Positions 1 through 8,498 of a DNA stretch of 64,000 nt are shown here, piece after piece (positions within the stretch are counted from its first letter, which is position 1; each line of letters begins with the position of its first letter). The position numbers and the translations under genes were made by a program. The stretch is from NCBI GenBank assembly GCA_963666415.2, contig CAXXPD010000003.1, forward strand, positions 1,364,001 to 1,428,000. The letters run 5' to 3'. The notes under the pieces are model-generated. The model was not told where the DNA came from and made no database searches. It was given only the letters and a program-made list of their open reading frames with translations. Source of the stretch: Bin87 sp963666415 (GTDB taxonomy: Bacteria > Chloroflexota > Dehalococcoidia > Lucifugimonadales > UBA3495).

Positions 1-475
1 GCGGCCGGCTGACTCCGGGCCGATACTCCATGCTCTCCAGCTGAGGCCGGAACCAGGTGCTCGGGTGCTTGTCGGCGTGGCGGAGCCGGTCGATGGAAAT
101 CACCAAATCGGTGCGTTTGTACTGCCCCTCTTCGAAACCGCTGCCCATAAACAACGCGTCATAGGGGCACGCCTCTACGCACAGCCCGCAGAACATGCAC
201 CGTTGCAGATCGATGTCAAAGGTCTCCAGCAGGTATTTGTCGCCCTGCAAAGGGGCGGTTTCACTGGGCTTGGTGACTATCTTGATGATTCCCAACGGGC
301 AGTACTTGGCGCACGAAGCGCATCCGGTGCAGCGTTCTTCGTACCAGACGAACTCCTCGCCGCGGAACCTGGGGTGTTGCGGCACCCGTTGTTCGGGATA
401 GGAAATAGTGAACGGTTTGCGCACCAGGTTGGATAGGGTAACCATCAACCCCTTGGCCATTTCTAATCCGTACAT
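1..475 (-). CDS. nuoI: NADH-quinone oxidoreductase subunit I (partial, C-terminus off the left edge)
   Basis: This is the peripheral-arm iron-sulfur subunit of complex I, carrying the two [4Fe-4S] clusters that pass electrons towards NuoB. Reading the minus strand from an ATG at 475 gives MYGLEMAKGL followed by both ferredoxin motifs, CTGCASCAKYCP and CMFCGLCVEACP. The start is supported by a GGAGG Shine-Dalgarno sequence just upstream. It is the last visible gene of the nuoABCDHI run, 34 bases after nuoH. The frame is open to base 1, so the end lies outside the window. The family assignment is secure. Confidence 0.95.
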   Translation of the reverse strand, partial: MYGLEMAKGLMVTLSNLVRKPFTISYPEQRVPQHPRFRGEEFVWYEERCTGCASCAKYCPLGIIKIVTKPSETAPLQGDKYLLETFDIDLQRCMFCGLCVEACPYDALFMGSGFEEGQYKRTDLVISIDRLRHADKHPSTWFRPQLESMEYRPGVSRP

Positions 476-509
476 GGTGGCTCTCCTCCGGTGTGTGCCC
501 GCGCTGCCC

Positions 510-1742
510 TTATCTCGCGTCGATGGTCGAAACGCCGTTGACCACGGGTTGGACTGGCCGGGCAGTTGGCGAGGAATTTTGTACCCTTTGGCGAATCAAC
601 CAGCCAAAGACTGCAATTGAAACCGCAGCAAGAACTATGTTGATGCCGGCCATGATCCACAGATCGCTGGTGCTCAGAGTGCCGTGGGCGTCGCGCAGGA
701 AGTAGACCTCCAGCACAACCGCAATCAGATTGATAATGCTCAACGGCATCAGGAACTTCCAGCATACGGCCATAATCTGGTCCAGTCGTAACCGAGGGTA
801 CGTAGCACGTATCCAGACGAAGATAAATATCCCGATAAACGTTTTGATGAGGAACCACAGCCATCCCAGCCAGTCGGCAATCGGGCCGGCCCAACCGGCG
901 AAGAACAGCGTCGCAATCAACGCAGACACGACCAGTGCGCCTCCGAACTCCGCCGCCTGAATCAACGCGAACTTGATGCCGCTGTACTCGGTGTGGTAAC
1001 CGGCGATAATCTCAGATTCGGCTTCCGCCACATCAAAGGGCGTGCGGTTCAACTCCGCAGACATACCGGCAAGGAACACGAAGAACGCCAGCGGTTGCAC
1101 GAGGAAGAACGGCACCGCCTGCGCCACAACAATGTCCCCCAGTGACATGGAGCCGGCCACCAGCACCACACCCAACAAAGACAGCACGACGGGGACCTCG
1201 TAACTGAGCAGGACTGCCACCGCCCGGCCCGCGCCAAACAGCGCATACCGGTTGTTGGATGCCCAGCCAGCAGTGAATATCGCGATGGTGGTTAGCGAGC
1301 TGACCGCCAGCACGAATAAAACGCCCACGTTGAGGTCGACCAGCGCCACATTCTTGGCGAAGGGAATTACCGACGTGGCCACCAAGAGGCTGGCTACCAT
1401 CAAAACGGGCACGATGGTGAAGGCGATGCGGTCGGCGCCGTAGGGGATGATGTCTTCTTTGGTGATCAGCTTGACCAAATCTGCGATGGGCTGCAGGGCG
1501 CCGAACGGTCCCCAGCGGTTGGGGCCGATCCGGTTTTGGAATCTGCCGAGCAAACGTCGCTCACCCCAACTGACGATCGCTGCACCCAGCAGCACGGCGT
1601 TGATCAGTATGAGCATAATGACCGCGCCGGCGACCACGTATGACAACCAGCACGGCAGGAACTGACCGGCCGTTTCATAAACAAGTCGGAACAGCGGGTT
1701 GCCGCTGAGCACGCCGTCTGGGTTGAGCAGGCAACCGTTCAT
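510..1742 (-). CDS. nuoH: NADH-quinone oxidoreductase subunit H
   Basis: NuoH is the membrane subunit that joins the hydrophilic arm of complex I to the proton-pumping arm and forms the quinone-binding channel. The 410-residue protein has about eight hydrophobic segments and the conserved family stretches ERRLLGRFQNRIGPNRWGP, TPFDVAEAESE and RLDQIM. It is somewhat longer than many NuoH proteins (about 320-350) because of an N-terminal leader and a polar C-terminal tail of about 30 residues. Its ATG overlaps the nuoD stop by four bases (ATGA), implying translational coupling. No nuoE, F or G lies between nuoD and nuoH. Confidence 0.96.
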   Translation of the reverse strand: MNGCLLNPDGVLSGNPLFRLVYETAGQFLPCWLSYVVAGAVIMLILINAVLLGAAIVSWGERRLLGRFQNRIGPNRWGPFGALQPIADLVKLITKEDIIPYGADRIAFTIVPVLMVASLLVATSVIPFAKNVALVDLNVGVLFVLAVSSLTTIAIFTAGWASNNRYALFGAGRAVAVLLSYEVPVVLSLLGVVLVAGSMSLGDIVVAQAVPFFLVQPLAFFVFLAGMSAELNRTPFDVAEAESEIIAGYHTEYSGIKFALIQAAEFGGALVVSALIATLFFAGWAGPIADWLGWLWFLIKTFIGIFIFVWIRATYPRLRLDQIMAVCWKFLMPLSIINLIAVVLEVYFLRDAHGTLSTSDLWIMAGINIVLAAVSIAVFGWLIRQRVQNSSPTARPVQPVVNGVSTIDAR

Positions 1743-2845
1743 CGGTCAACTTCGCCCATATTGATGTCGACGCTGCCTAGCGAAACTATCATATCGGCCA
1801 GCTTCCAGCCGACGAGCAGATGTTCCATGATGGTCAGATTGATCAGCGAAGGGGAACGAATCTTACAGCGATAGGGCGATATTCCGCCGTCGCTGACCAG
1901 ATAAAATCCCAGCTCCCCCTTGGATGCTTCCACTCGCCCGTAGGCTTCGGCGCCAGGCTCGGCGCGGAGCACCAGGGGAACTTCCAGGCGCGCTGGCCCA
2001 GGTTCGATCCGCTCTATGCACTGCCGCACGATGCGCAGACTCTGGTGCACTTCCTGCATCCGAACCCAGAACCGGTCGTAGTTGTCGCCGTTGGTGCCCA
2101 ACGGTACATCGAACTCGACTTGGTCGTAGGCATCGTAGGGGGCCAGTTTGCGCCAATCCCAGTTGACCCCGCTAGCCCTTAGCACCGGCCCGCTGGCCGA
2201 ACAATTGATGGCGACGTCGGCGGGCAACGGGCTGACCCCGCGGGTGCGCACGATCAGAATTTCGTTGTTGAGCAGCAGGTTTTCCAGCTCTTCCAGCTCG
2301 CCCTCAAAAACATCGAGGAACCTGTCCAGGGCCGGCCAAAAATCTTCGGGCGTGTCGGCAAACACCCCGCCGGGCCTCATGTAACTCACGGTGATGCGCG
2401 CGCCACACAGCATCTCGAACAGGTCGAGGATGCGCTCCCGGCTGCGGAAGGTGTACATCAGCGGTGTGCCGAACGCACCCAGTTCCTGAACAAAAAAACC
2501 GACGGCGATCAGATGGCTCGCGATACGTTGCAACTCGGCCGTCAGCGTCCGTAGCCACTTCCCGCGCGGCGGCGGCTCAATGCCCAGCAATTGCTCCACG
2601 GCCAGACAGTACGCCTGGTTGTTAATCATCGACGACGTGTAGTCCAACCGGTCGGTGAGCGTGACGATTTGCACATAGTTGCGCTCTTCGGCCAGTTTTT
2701 CGGTTCCGCGATGCAGGTACCCGAGCACCGGTTCAACTTCAACGATGTCTTCGCCGTCAAACGTGATGCGCACACGGAACACGCCGTGGGTACTGGGGTG
2801 CTGCGGCCCCACGTTGACGGTCATTGGCTCGGTTCGAATAGTCAT
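1739..2845 (-). CDS. nuoD: NADH-quinone oxidoreductase subunit D
   Basis: NuoD is the 49-kDa-type subunit, related to the large subunit of NiFe hydrogenases, that lines the quinone site of complex I. The 368-residue protein begins MTIRTEPMTVNVGPQHPSTHG, the diagnostic N-terminal motif, and continues with GYLHRGTEKLAEERNY and, near the C-terminus, SDGGISPYRCKIRSPS. Length is normal for a stand-alone NuoD; it is not fused to NuoC. It lies 36 bases downstream of nuoC and overlaps nuoH by four bases. Confidence 0.97.
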   Translation of the reverse strand: MTIRTEPMTVNVGPQHPSTHGVFRVRITFDGEDIVEVEPVLGYLHRGTEKLAEERNYVQIVTLTDRLDYTSSMINNQAYCLAVEQLLGIEPPPRGKWLRTLTAELQRIASHLIAVGFFVQELGAFGTPLMYTFRSRERILDLFEMLCGARITVSYMRPGGVFADTPEDFWPALDRFLDVFEGELEELENLLLNNEILIVRTRGVSPLPADVAINCSASGPVLRASGVNWDWRKLAPYDAYDQVEFDVPLGTNGDNYDRFWVRMQEVHQSLRIVRQCIERIEPGPARLEVPLVLRAEPGAEAYGRVEASKGELGFYLVSDGGISPYRCKIRSPSLINLTIMEHLLVGWKLADMIVSLGSVDINMGEVDR

Positions 2846-2881
2846 GGATTTTTACAAATTGTCAGCGATGCTGAACGGTTG

Positions 2882-3325
2882 TCACAGGAAATCCTTGCGC
2901 AACGGGTGTCCTTCAAAACCTTCCCACAACATAATCCGCTTCAGATTGGGATGGCCGGTGAATCTGACACCCATCAGATCCCAGATTTCCCGCTCCTGGA
3001 AATCTGCTCCGCGCCAAACGCTCACCACCGATGCTGCCGTGGGGTCTTCTCGGCCGTACACTCGGCTACGGACGATGCCAGTGTGCTGTTTGTCGATGGA
3101 GGTCAGGTGGTATACGAGCTCAAAGTGCTCAACGTAATCCACGGCGCTGACCGAGTTCAGATACTTGAAATCCAGTTCCGAGTCGTCCCACAATGCGGCG
3201 GCAACGGAATTCAGCGATTCTGGTGCAACCCAAACCGCCGAATCGTTCCATTCAAGCACGGCGTTGGGCGTTAAATCCTGCAGCCGCTGGGCCAGGGTTT
3301 GACCGGACAGGGCTGTTATCATCAC
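2882..3325 (-). CDS. nuoC: NADH-quinone oxidoreductase subunit C
   Basis: NuoC is the 30-kDa-type subunit of the complex I peripheral arm. The 147-residue protein has the family signature ERE-W-DLMGVRF-GHPNLKRI-LWEGFEGHPLRKD at the C-terminus, the best conserved part of the family. It is a short NuoC without a long N-terminal extension. Its start overlaps the nuoB stop as ATGA (3322-3325), indicating coupled translation. Confidence 0.96.
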   Translation of the reverse strand: MMITALSGQTLAQRLQDLTPNAVLEWNDSAVWVAPESLNSVAAALWDDSELDFKYLNSVSAVDYVEHFELVYHLTSIDKQHTGIVRSRVYGREDPTAASVVSVWRGADFQEREIWDLMGVRFTGHPNLKRIMLWEGFEGHPLRKDFL

Positions 3326-3939
3326 GGCTTGAAGCTACCGCTGCCCAAGTTGCGGTACCTCTTGATCTTCTCGTGCAGCTCCATGATGCCATACAGCAGC
3401 GCGTCGGGGCGCGGTGGGCACCCAGGAACGTAAACATCGACCGGAATTATGTGGTCAACTCCGGGCACAACGCTGTAGGATCCGAAATACGGCCCGCCAC
3501 TGGTGGCGCAAACGCCCATGGCTATCACCCAGCGCGGTTCGGCCATCTGCTCGTAGATACGCTTGATGGGCGGCGCCATTTTCCAGGTTACGGTGCCGGC
3601 CACGATCATGAGGTCGGCCTGACGGGGAGAAGCGCGGAAGACTTCCATACCGAAGCGGGAAATGTCAAAGCGGCCCATCGCCGTCGCCATCATTTCGAAC
3701 GCGCAGCAAGCCAGGCCGAAAGATACGGGCCACAGGGCGGACTTGCGGCTCCAGTTCACCAAAGCATCCACCGAGGTGACCATCAGGTTGCGTTGCAGGT
3801 CATCGGGCACCTCGATCGTGGGAATTTCAATCGGCGACTGCGAGGCAGCAATCAGGTCGTTCACTACCTGACCCTCAGAACGGTCGATATCCCAGGTGCG
3901 GTTGTGGAGCGGGCCACCGCCGGGTGTCAGTTCAACCAT
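3322..3939 (-). CDS. nuoB: NADH-quinone oxidoreductase subunit B
   Basis: NuoB carries cluster N2, the last iron-sulfur centre before quinone. In the 205 residues one sees the cysteine pair in GLACCAFEMMA, the third cysteine in GVCATSGGPY and the fourth in VPGCPPRPDALL, so the cluster-binding set is complete. The N-terminal 45 residues are less conserved. The gene starts six bases after the nuoA stop and overlaps nuoC by four bases. Confidence 0.97.
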   Translation of the reverse strand: MVELTPGGGPLHNRTWDIDRSEGQVVNDLIAASQSPIEIPTIEVPDDLQRNLMVTSVDALVNWSRKSALWPVSFGLACCAFEMMATAMGRFDISRFGMEVFRASPRQADLMIVAGTVTWKMAPPIKRIYEQMAEPRWVIAMGVCATSGGPYFGSYSVVPGVDHIIPVDVYVPGCPPRPDALLYGIMELHEKIKRYRNLGSGSFKP

Positions 3940-3945
3940 AGCCGG

Positions 3946-4344
3946 TCAGCCTTGCCATTCCAGATCGTGCTTGCGCCACGCATAGGCCCACGCCAGCAGC
4001 AAAATTCCTACGAACACTGCCATTTCGATCAGAGCGAAAAGTTCCAGCGTCAGGAATTTGGTCGCCCACGGGTACAGGAACACCACCTCAACATCGAATA
4101 TGACGAACAGGATGGCGAACATATAAAAGCGAAACTGGAACCGGTTCCAGGTGCCGCCAATGGTTTCGACGCCGCATTCGTAGGTGTCGTGCTTCACCGC
4201 GTCGGGCCGCGCGGGGCGCAATCCCAATTTGGACAACATGTACGACGCCATCAACATGCTGGACGGCACGACGATGGCGAGTACCAGGAAAATGGCGATC
4301 AGGCCGTATTGTCCCAAATAATCATCAATCATGGTGGCACTCAA
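3946..4344 (-). CDS. nuoA: NADH-quinone oxidoreductase subunit A
   Basis: NuoA is a small three-helix membrane subunit of complex I. The 132-residue product shows three hydrophobic segments and the conserved central region KHDTYECGVETIGG with the following RFQFRFYMFAILFVIFDVE, typical of the family. It is the first gene of the operon, about 70 bases downstream of the predicted transcription start. The order A-B-C-D-H-I matches chloroflexotal and archaeal-type complex I operons that omit the NADH-input module. Confidence 0.96.
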   Translation of the reverse strand: MSATMIDDYLGQYGLIAIFLVLAIVVPSSMLMASYMLSKLGLRPARPDAVKHDTYECGVETIGGTWNRFQFRFYMFAILFVIFDVEVVFLYPWATKFLTLELFALIEMAVFVGILLLAWAYAWRKHDLEWQG

Positions 4345-4423
4345 TCATGGCCCCGAATACGTTGCAACGGGTCGGTGGGTTATTGCTGCGTTACGTCCAG
4401 AATCTGGCTAAATGAGCGACAGT

Positions 4424-4450
4424 ATTATACCATATCGTCGGTTCGACCAA
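4424..4450 (-). promoter_or_regulatory. Promoter of the nuo operon
   Basis: On the minus strand there is a perfect TATAAT (4424-4429) preceded by TGG, an extended -10 element, and a TTGGTC -35-like box (4445-4450) with a 15-base spacer. Transcription would start near 4417, leaving a leader of about 70 bases before nuoA. The miniature element at 4469-4581 sits just upstream of the -35 box. Confidence 0.65.
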
Positions 4451-4468
4451 TAGGAATAATTCTCACGA

Positions 4469-4581
4469 GTAACTGTTCACGTTTGAGGGGACGAGTCGGC
4501 TTGCAAAGCAAATTCCGTGCTTGGCTGCCCCTCTGTGAGAGGCCTGATGGCCCGTAGATCCCCACAAGTCTGAACAGTTAC
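4469..4581. mobile_element. Miniature inverted-repeat element with IS66-like ends
   Basis: This 113-base segment starts with GTAACTGTTCA and ends with its inverse, TGAACAGTTAC. The terminal inverted repeats match at about 18 of 22 positions. It is flanked by a perfect 8-base direct repeat TCTCACGA (4461-4468 and 4582-4589), the duplication length made by IS66-family transposases. The ends resemble those of the IS66 element at 10758-12352 (GTAA..GTTCAG). It has no credible coding capacity, so it must be mobilised in trans. It lies between the divergent nuo operon and the hydrolase gene. Confidence 0.85.
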
Positions 4582-4603
4582 TCTCACGAACTCCGGGCAT
4601 GAC

Positions 4604-5488
4604 ATGACAGCTTCAAGTTGCAGCCAGGATTGGCAGTCCCGCTTTGTGCACGCCAACGGCATACGGCACCACTATCTGGAGTGGGGCGATCCGGCCAGCC
4701 CGCCGCTGTTGATGCTTCATGCTACCGGATTGTGCGCCTGGCCCTGGAAACCCATCGCCCGCCGATTGGCCGAACAGTACCGTGTGCTGGCATTCGACCA
4801 GCGAGGGCACGGGGACACTGCTGCGTCGGAAAAGGGATACCGTTTCGAGTTTGCCGGCGATGACCTCGCGGCTATCGTCGGCGAAATGGATTTGGAACGT
4901 CCACGGGTGATTGGCCATTCGTCCGGTGGGTTGGCCAGTATCATCGCTGCGTCTCTGATGCCGGGTCGATTAGGCCCGGTGGTTCTGGTAGAAACGCGAG
5001 TCAGCGACGACCCCGCTACCACGTCGGCCCAGGACTTGAACCTCAGAGCAGAGCGGACCCGTATGAAACGATCCATCTGGGAGAGTCGCGCTGCGATGTT
5101 TGACGGGTATCGTCCCCGCGCCGCCTTCAAGAATTGGGAGGATGAACCCTTCGAGCAATTCATCGCTGGAGGCACGCGGTTGCTACCGTACGGGAAGGCT
5201 CAGCTCAAATGCCACCCCGATACGGAGGCTACGTTTTATGGTATGCGGGACGACTTGCAAGTCGAAAATTACCTGCGCCGTTTGCCCGGCTACTGGCTGC
5301 TGCTGTTGGCAGACTACCCTGGTTGCCAGCGTCCCGAAGACCCCGGCGTGGGGCGGTTCGTAGATCTGGTGACCGGCGCGCGGGTCAAACCGATGGGAAA
5401 GGGCAGCCACTTTCTGCCCATGGAACACCCTGATGAAGTATGGGCCGCGGCAAAACAGTGGTTTGACGCCATCCCCCATGCGCCCTAA
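4604..5488 (+). CDS. Alpha/beta hydrolase
   Basis: A cytosolic alpha/beta-hydrolase-fold enzyme of unknown substrate. The 294 residues contain the oxyanion region LMLHATGLCAW, the nucleophile elbow GHSSGG and a C-terminal catalytic histidine in GKGSHFLPMEHP, so the catalytic machinery appears complete. No signal peptide is seen. The ATG at 4604 has only a weak ribosome-binding site and lies 22 bases from the end of the miniature element, so its native upstream region has been displaced. The following gene is a CoA transferase 42 bases away, suggesting a shared catabolic role. Confidence 0.85.
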   Translation: MTASSCSQDWQSRFVHANGIRHHYLEWGDPASPPLLMLHATGLCAWPWKPIARRLAEQYRVLAFDQRGHGDTAASEKGYRFEFAGDDLAAIVGEMDLERPRVIGHSSGGLASIIAASLMPGRLGPVVLVETRVSDDPATTSAQDLNLRAERTRMKRSIWESRAAMFDGYRPRAAFKNWEDEPFEQFIAGGTRLLPYGKAQLKCHPDTEATFYGMRDDLQVENYLRRLPGYWLLLLADYPGCQRPEDPGVGRFVDLVTGARVKPMGKGSHFLPMEHPDEVWAAAKQWFDAIPHAP

Positions 5489-5530
5489 TATCGGTCGTAT
5501 TCACTCCGCGCATCGTAGGGGAAGGTTCTT

Positions 5531-6763
5531 TTGACTACCAATGCCCGCAAATCAGGCCCGCTCGCTGGCCTCAAGGTGCTGGACCTCTCTATCATCGTGG
5601 CAGGTGGCACAGCTTCGTCGCTGATGGCCGATTTCGGCGCCGAGGTGGTGAAGGTAGAGCGGCCCGGTTCCGGCGACCCCCTCCGCAACTGGGGCCCTTT
5701 CTACGAAGGAGTGTCTTTGTGGTGGAAAGTTCATTCCCGCAATAAACAATCGATAACGCTCAACATGGGCGACGCCAGGGGGCAGGATTTGCTCAGGCAG
5801 TTGGCTGCCGAGGCCGATGTGCTTATTGAGGGTTTTCGGCCCGGAACGCTCGAGCATTGGGGGCTGGGGCCGGCTGACTTACACGCGCCGAATGTAAACC
5901 CGGGATTGGTGATCCTGCGTTTCTCCGGGTTCGGACAGACTGGCCCCTACAAGGACCGTCCCGGATTTGGGACCATAGCCGAGTGCATGAGCGGGTATAT
6001 CGGCATGACCGGTTTTCCCGACACACCGCCCAATCTGCCGCCGGTGCCGCTGGCCGACGAAATTGCCGGCGTGTTTGGCGCCATGGCCGGTATGATGGCC
6101 ATCTACCGCCGCGACGCCGACCGACGGGACGGGCACGCCGGAGCCGGGCAGGTGGTCGACCTCAGCCTGTTCGAGCCACTGTTTCGCTTGTGCATTCCCC
6201 ATCTCACGATTTACGACCGCTTGGGAGAGGTTCGGGAAAGGGTCGGCAACGATTTCCCGGATGCGGCGCCGCGCAGTCTCTACTTCACCGGAGACGACCG
6301 TTGGCTGGGCCTCTCGGCGACATCGCAGAACACGTGGGAGGGTTTGGCTCGCGCCATGGGTTTTGACGCATTGCTCGATGACGACCGGTTCGCCAACAAC
6401 GCGGCGCGCCTGCAAAATAAGGACGCGCTGAACGAAATCTTGCAGAACTGGTTGAGCAGACGTACCGCCGATGACATCATGGGTGAGCTGATTCCGGCCG
6501 GTGGCGTCGTGGGTCCGGTGTACAACAGCGCTGACATCGTGGCAGACCCTCATTTTCAGGAGCGGGGGGACATCGTGGAAATGGACGATCCCCAGATCGG
6601 CAAGACCATCATGCTGGGTGTGGTACCCAAGTTCAGCGATACGCCGGGCGAACTGCGGCACATGGGCCCAACCGTAGGTGAGCACAATCCCGACGTTTAC
6701 GGCGGTTGGCTCGGCCTCACTGCCGCGCAGCTCGAAGGTCTGTCTACTAACGGCGTAATTTAG
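5531..6763 (+). CDS. CaiB/BaiF family (class III) CoA transferase
   Basis: Class III CoA transferases move CoA between carboxylic acids. The 410-residue protein has the standard layout: N-terminal LAGLKVLDLSIIVAGG..ADFGAEVVKVERPGSGDP, then VLIEGFRPG, FSGFGQTGPYKDRPGFG, and the QVVDLSLFEPL segment. The start used is TTG at 5531, preceded by GGGGAAGG; no better ATG keeps the conserved N-terminus. Substrate cannot be named from sequence. It probably works with the preceding hydrolase. Confidence 0.9.
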   Translation: MTTNARKSGPLAGLKVLDLSIIVAGGTASSLMADFGAEVVKVERPGSGDPLRNWGPFYEGVSLWWKVHSRNKQSITLNMGDARGQDLLRQLAAEADVLIEGFRPGTLEHWGLGPADLHAPNVNPGLVILRFSGFGQTGPYKDRPGFGTIAECMSGYIGMTGFPDTPPNLPPVPLADEIAGVFGAMAGMMAIYRRDADRRDGHAGAGQVVDLSLFEPLFRLCIPHLTIYDRLGEVRERVGNDFPDAAPRSLYFTGDDRWLGLSATSQNTWEGLARAMGFDALLDDDRFANNAARLQNKDALNEILQNWLSRRTADDIMGELIPAGGVVGPVYNSADIVADPHFQERGDIVEMDDPQIGKTIMLGVVPKFSDTPGELRHMGPTVGEHNPDVYGGWLGLTAAQLEGLSTNGVI

Positions 6764-6786
6764 CCGGGCGTCTTCCCGAAACCACC

Positions 6787-7458
6787 ATGCCTCCTGACAC
6801 GCTGCTGGTCGCCACGCGCAACCCTGGGAAGATGCGGGAATACCGTCAGCTGCTGGCGAATTGTCCGGCATCATTGATCTCGCTCGATGACGTCGGCATA
6901 ACCGAAGAAGTCGAAGAAACCGGTACCACCTTCCTGGCGAACGCCCAACTCAAAGCCGCAACCTACGCCCGCCTTTCGGGCTGTCTCACTCTGTCCGATG
7001 ACTCGGGGCTGGAGGTGCACGCCCTGGGCGGTGCGCCGGGCGTTTATTCCGCCAGGTACGGCGGTGATGCCTGCAGCTCCGATGCCGAACGGCTTGCGCT
7101 CCTGCTGCGTAACTTGCAGGGAATCCCTTGGCAGAATCGGATTGCGCGGTTCCGGTGTTTCACCGCGATAGCAATGCCGCAGGATGAAGCTATTCCTGCC
7201 GGAATCTCAACGGCGCCTTTTCCCGATGGCTATGGCGGGCGGATCGCAACCGTCGTGGGTTCCATCGCCGGGGTGATACAATACGAACCAGAAGGCGAAC
7301 ACGGTTTCGGGTATGATCCCGCATTTTACCTGCCTTCCTACGGCAAAACGATCGCTCAGTTGCCGTTGACCACCAAGAATCGTATCAGCCATCGGTCTGA
7401 TGCGGCTAACAAAGCATTGCGGGTGCTACATCGCTTCTTTGCTTCCTTCGAATCCTGA
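6787..7458 (+). CDS. rdgB: XTP/dITP diphosphatase (RdgB/HAM1 family)
   Basis: Hydrolyses non-canonical purine nucleoside triphosphates (XTP, dITP) to monophosphates and so keeps them out of DNA. The N-terminal ATRNPGKMREY, the SDDSGLEVHALGGAPGVYSAR block, FGYDPAFYLP and the final HR motif are all present. At 223 residues it is about 20 longer than typical, from an insertion around AIPAGISTAPFPDG. It starts 23 bases after the CoA transferase and is followed 12 bases later by moaA. Confidence 0.93.
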   Translation: MPPDTLLVATRNPGKMREYRQLLANCPASLISLDDVGITEEVEETGTTFLANAQLKAATYARLSGCLTLSDDSGLEVHALGGAPGVYSARYGGDACSSDAERLALLLRNLQGIPWQNRIARFRCFTAIAMPQDEAIPAGISTAPFPDGYGGRIATVVGSIAGVIQYEPEGEHGFGYDPAFYLPSYGKTIAQLPLTTKNRISHRSDAANKALRVLHRFFASFES

Positions 7459-7470
7459 TGGAATTGCAAG

Positions 7471-8490
7471 ATGATTAATGACCTGTTCGGACGCCCTTTA
7501 CGAGATTTACGGATTTCGGTTACCGACCGCTGCAATTTCCGATGTCCGTACTGTATGCCAGCGGAAATCTTTGGAGAGGCTTATCAGTTTCTGCCCAAGG
7601 ACGACATCCTGACGTTTGAGGAGATTTCCCGCCTGTCCCGTCTGTTCGTAGAGCTGGGCGTCAACAAGTTGCGAATCACTGGCGGGGAACCGCTGCTGCG
7701 CGTCGACCTTCCCGATTTGGTGCGCCAACTGGCAGCCATCCCCGGCGCTGACGACATTACGCTTACCACCAACGGTTACCTGCTCGCCAGTCAAGCTCAG
7801 CAGCTCAGCGACGCCGGCTTGCATCGGATCACGGTTAGCCTGGATTCTCTCGACGACGAGGTGTTCAAGCAGATGAACGGCCGTGGATTTGGCACTCGGC
7901 GCGTGTTGGACGGTATCCACCGCGCCGCTGAAGTCGGCCTGGCTCCGTTGAAAATCAACGCTGTAGTGCAGAAGGGAGTCAACGACCACACCATCGTGGA
8001 TTTGGCGCGCTATTTCAAGGGCTCTGGCCACATAGTCCGCTTCATCGAGTACATGGATGTGGGCAACCGCAACGGCTGGAAACTGGATGAGGTTGTCTCG
8101 GCTGCCGAAATAGTTGCCCTGATCAATGAGCAATTGCCGTTGGAGCCCGCAGAAGCCAATTACGTTGGCGAGGTGGCCCGCCGCTGGCAGTACCGGGACG
8201 GCGCCGGCGAGATTGGCGTGATTGCGTCGGTAACTCAGCCGTTCTGCGCCGATTGTACGCGTGCGCGCCTGTCGACCGATGGCAAGCTGTACACCTGTCT
8301 GTTTGCCTCGGATGGCGTGGACTTGCGCGGGCCGATGCGGGACGGCGCGGACGACGACAACTTGCGGCAAATCATATCGGGAATTTGGGGACGCAGACGG
8401 GACCGCTATTCCGAGGAACGCGCCGAATTCACCGAGTCGGACACCGTACACCCACGCCCCAAGGTCGAGATGTACCAGATCGGCGGCTAA
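7471..8490 (+). CDS. moaA: GTP 3',8-cyclase MoaA
   Basis: Radical SAM enzyme catalysing the first step of molybdenum cofactor synthesis, making 3',8-cyclo-GTP. The SAM cluster motif CNFRCPYC is at residues 20-30, the ITGGEPLLR motif follows, the C-terminal cluster cysteines are in CADCTRARLSTDGKLYTC, and the chain ends in GG, which is needed for activity. Length (339) is normal. moaC follows eight bases later. The molybdenum hydroxylase at 49.7-53.5 kb is a likely user of the cofactor. Confidence 0.97.
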   Translation: MINDLFGRPLRDLRISVTDRCNFRCPYCMPAEIFGEAYQFLPKDDILTFEEISRLSRLFVELGVNKLRITGGEPLLRVDLPDLVRQLAAIPGADDITLTTNGYLLASQAQQLSDAGLHRITVSLDSLDDEVFKQMNGRGFGTRRVLDGIHRAAEVGLAPLKINAVVQKGVNDHTIVDLARYFKGSGHIVRFIEYMDVGNRNGWKLDEVVSAAEIVALINEQLPLEPAEANYVGEVARRWQYRDGAGEIGVIASVTQPFCADCTRARLSTDGKLYTCLFASDGVDLRGPMRDGADDDNLRQIISGIWGRRRDRYSEERAEFTESDTVHPRPKVEMYQIGG

Positions 8491-8498
8491 GGCTTTTT

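Noticed and set aside
3193..4557. Long plus-strand frame of 454 codons opposite nuoCBA
   Set aside because: It is the complement of four well-conserved complex I genes and has a typical antisense composition.
4477..4662. Small minus-strand gene across the miniature element
   Set aside because: The frame merely crosses the inverted repeats, has no ribosome-binding site and no protein-like composition.
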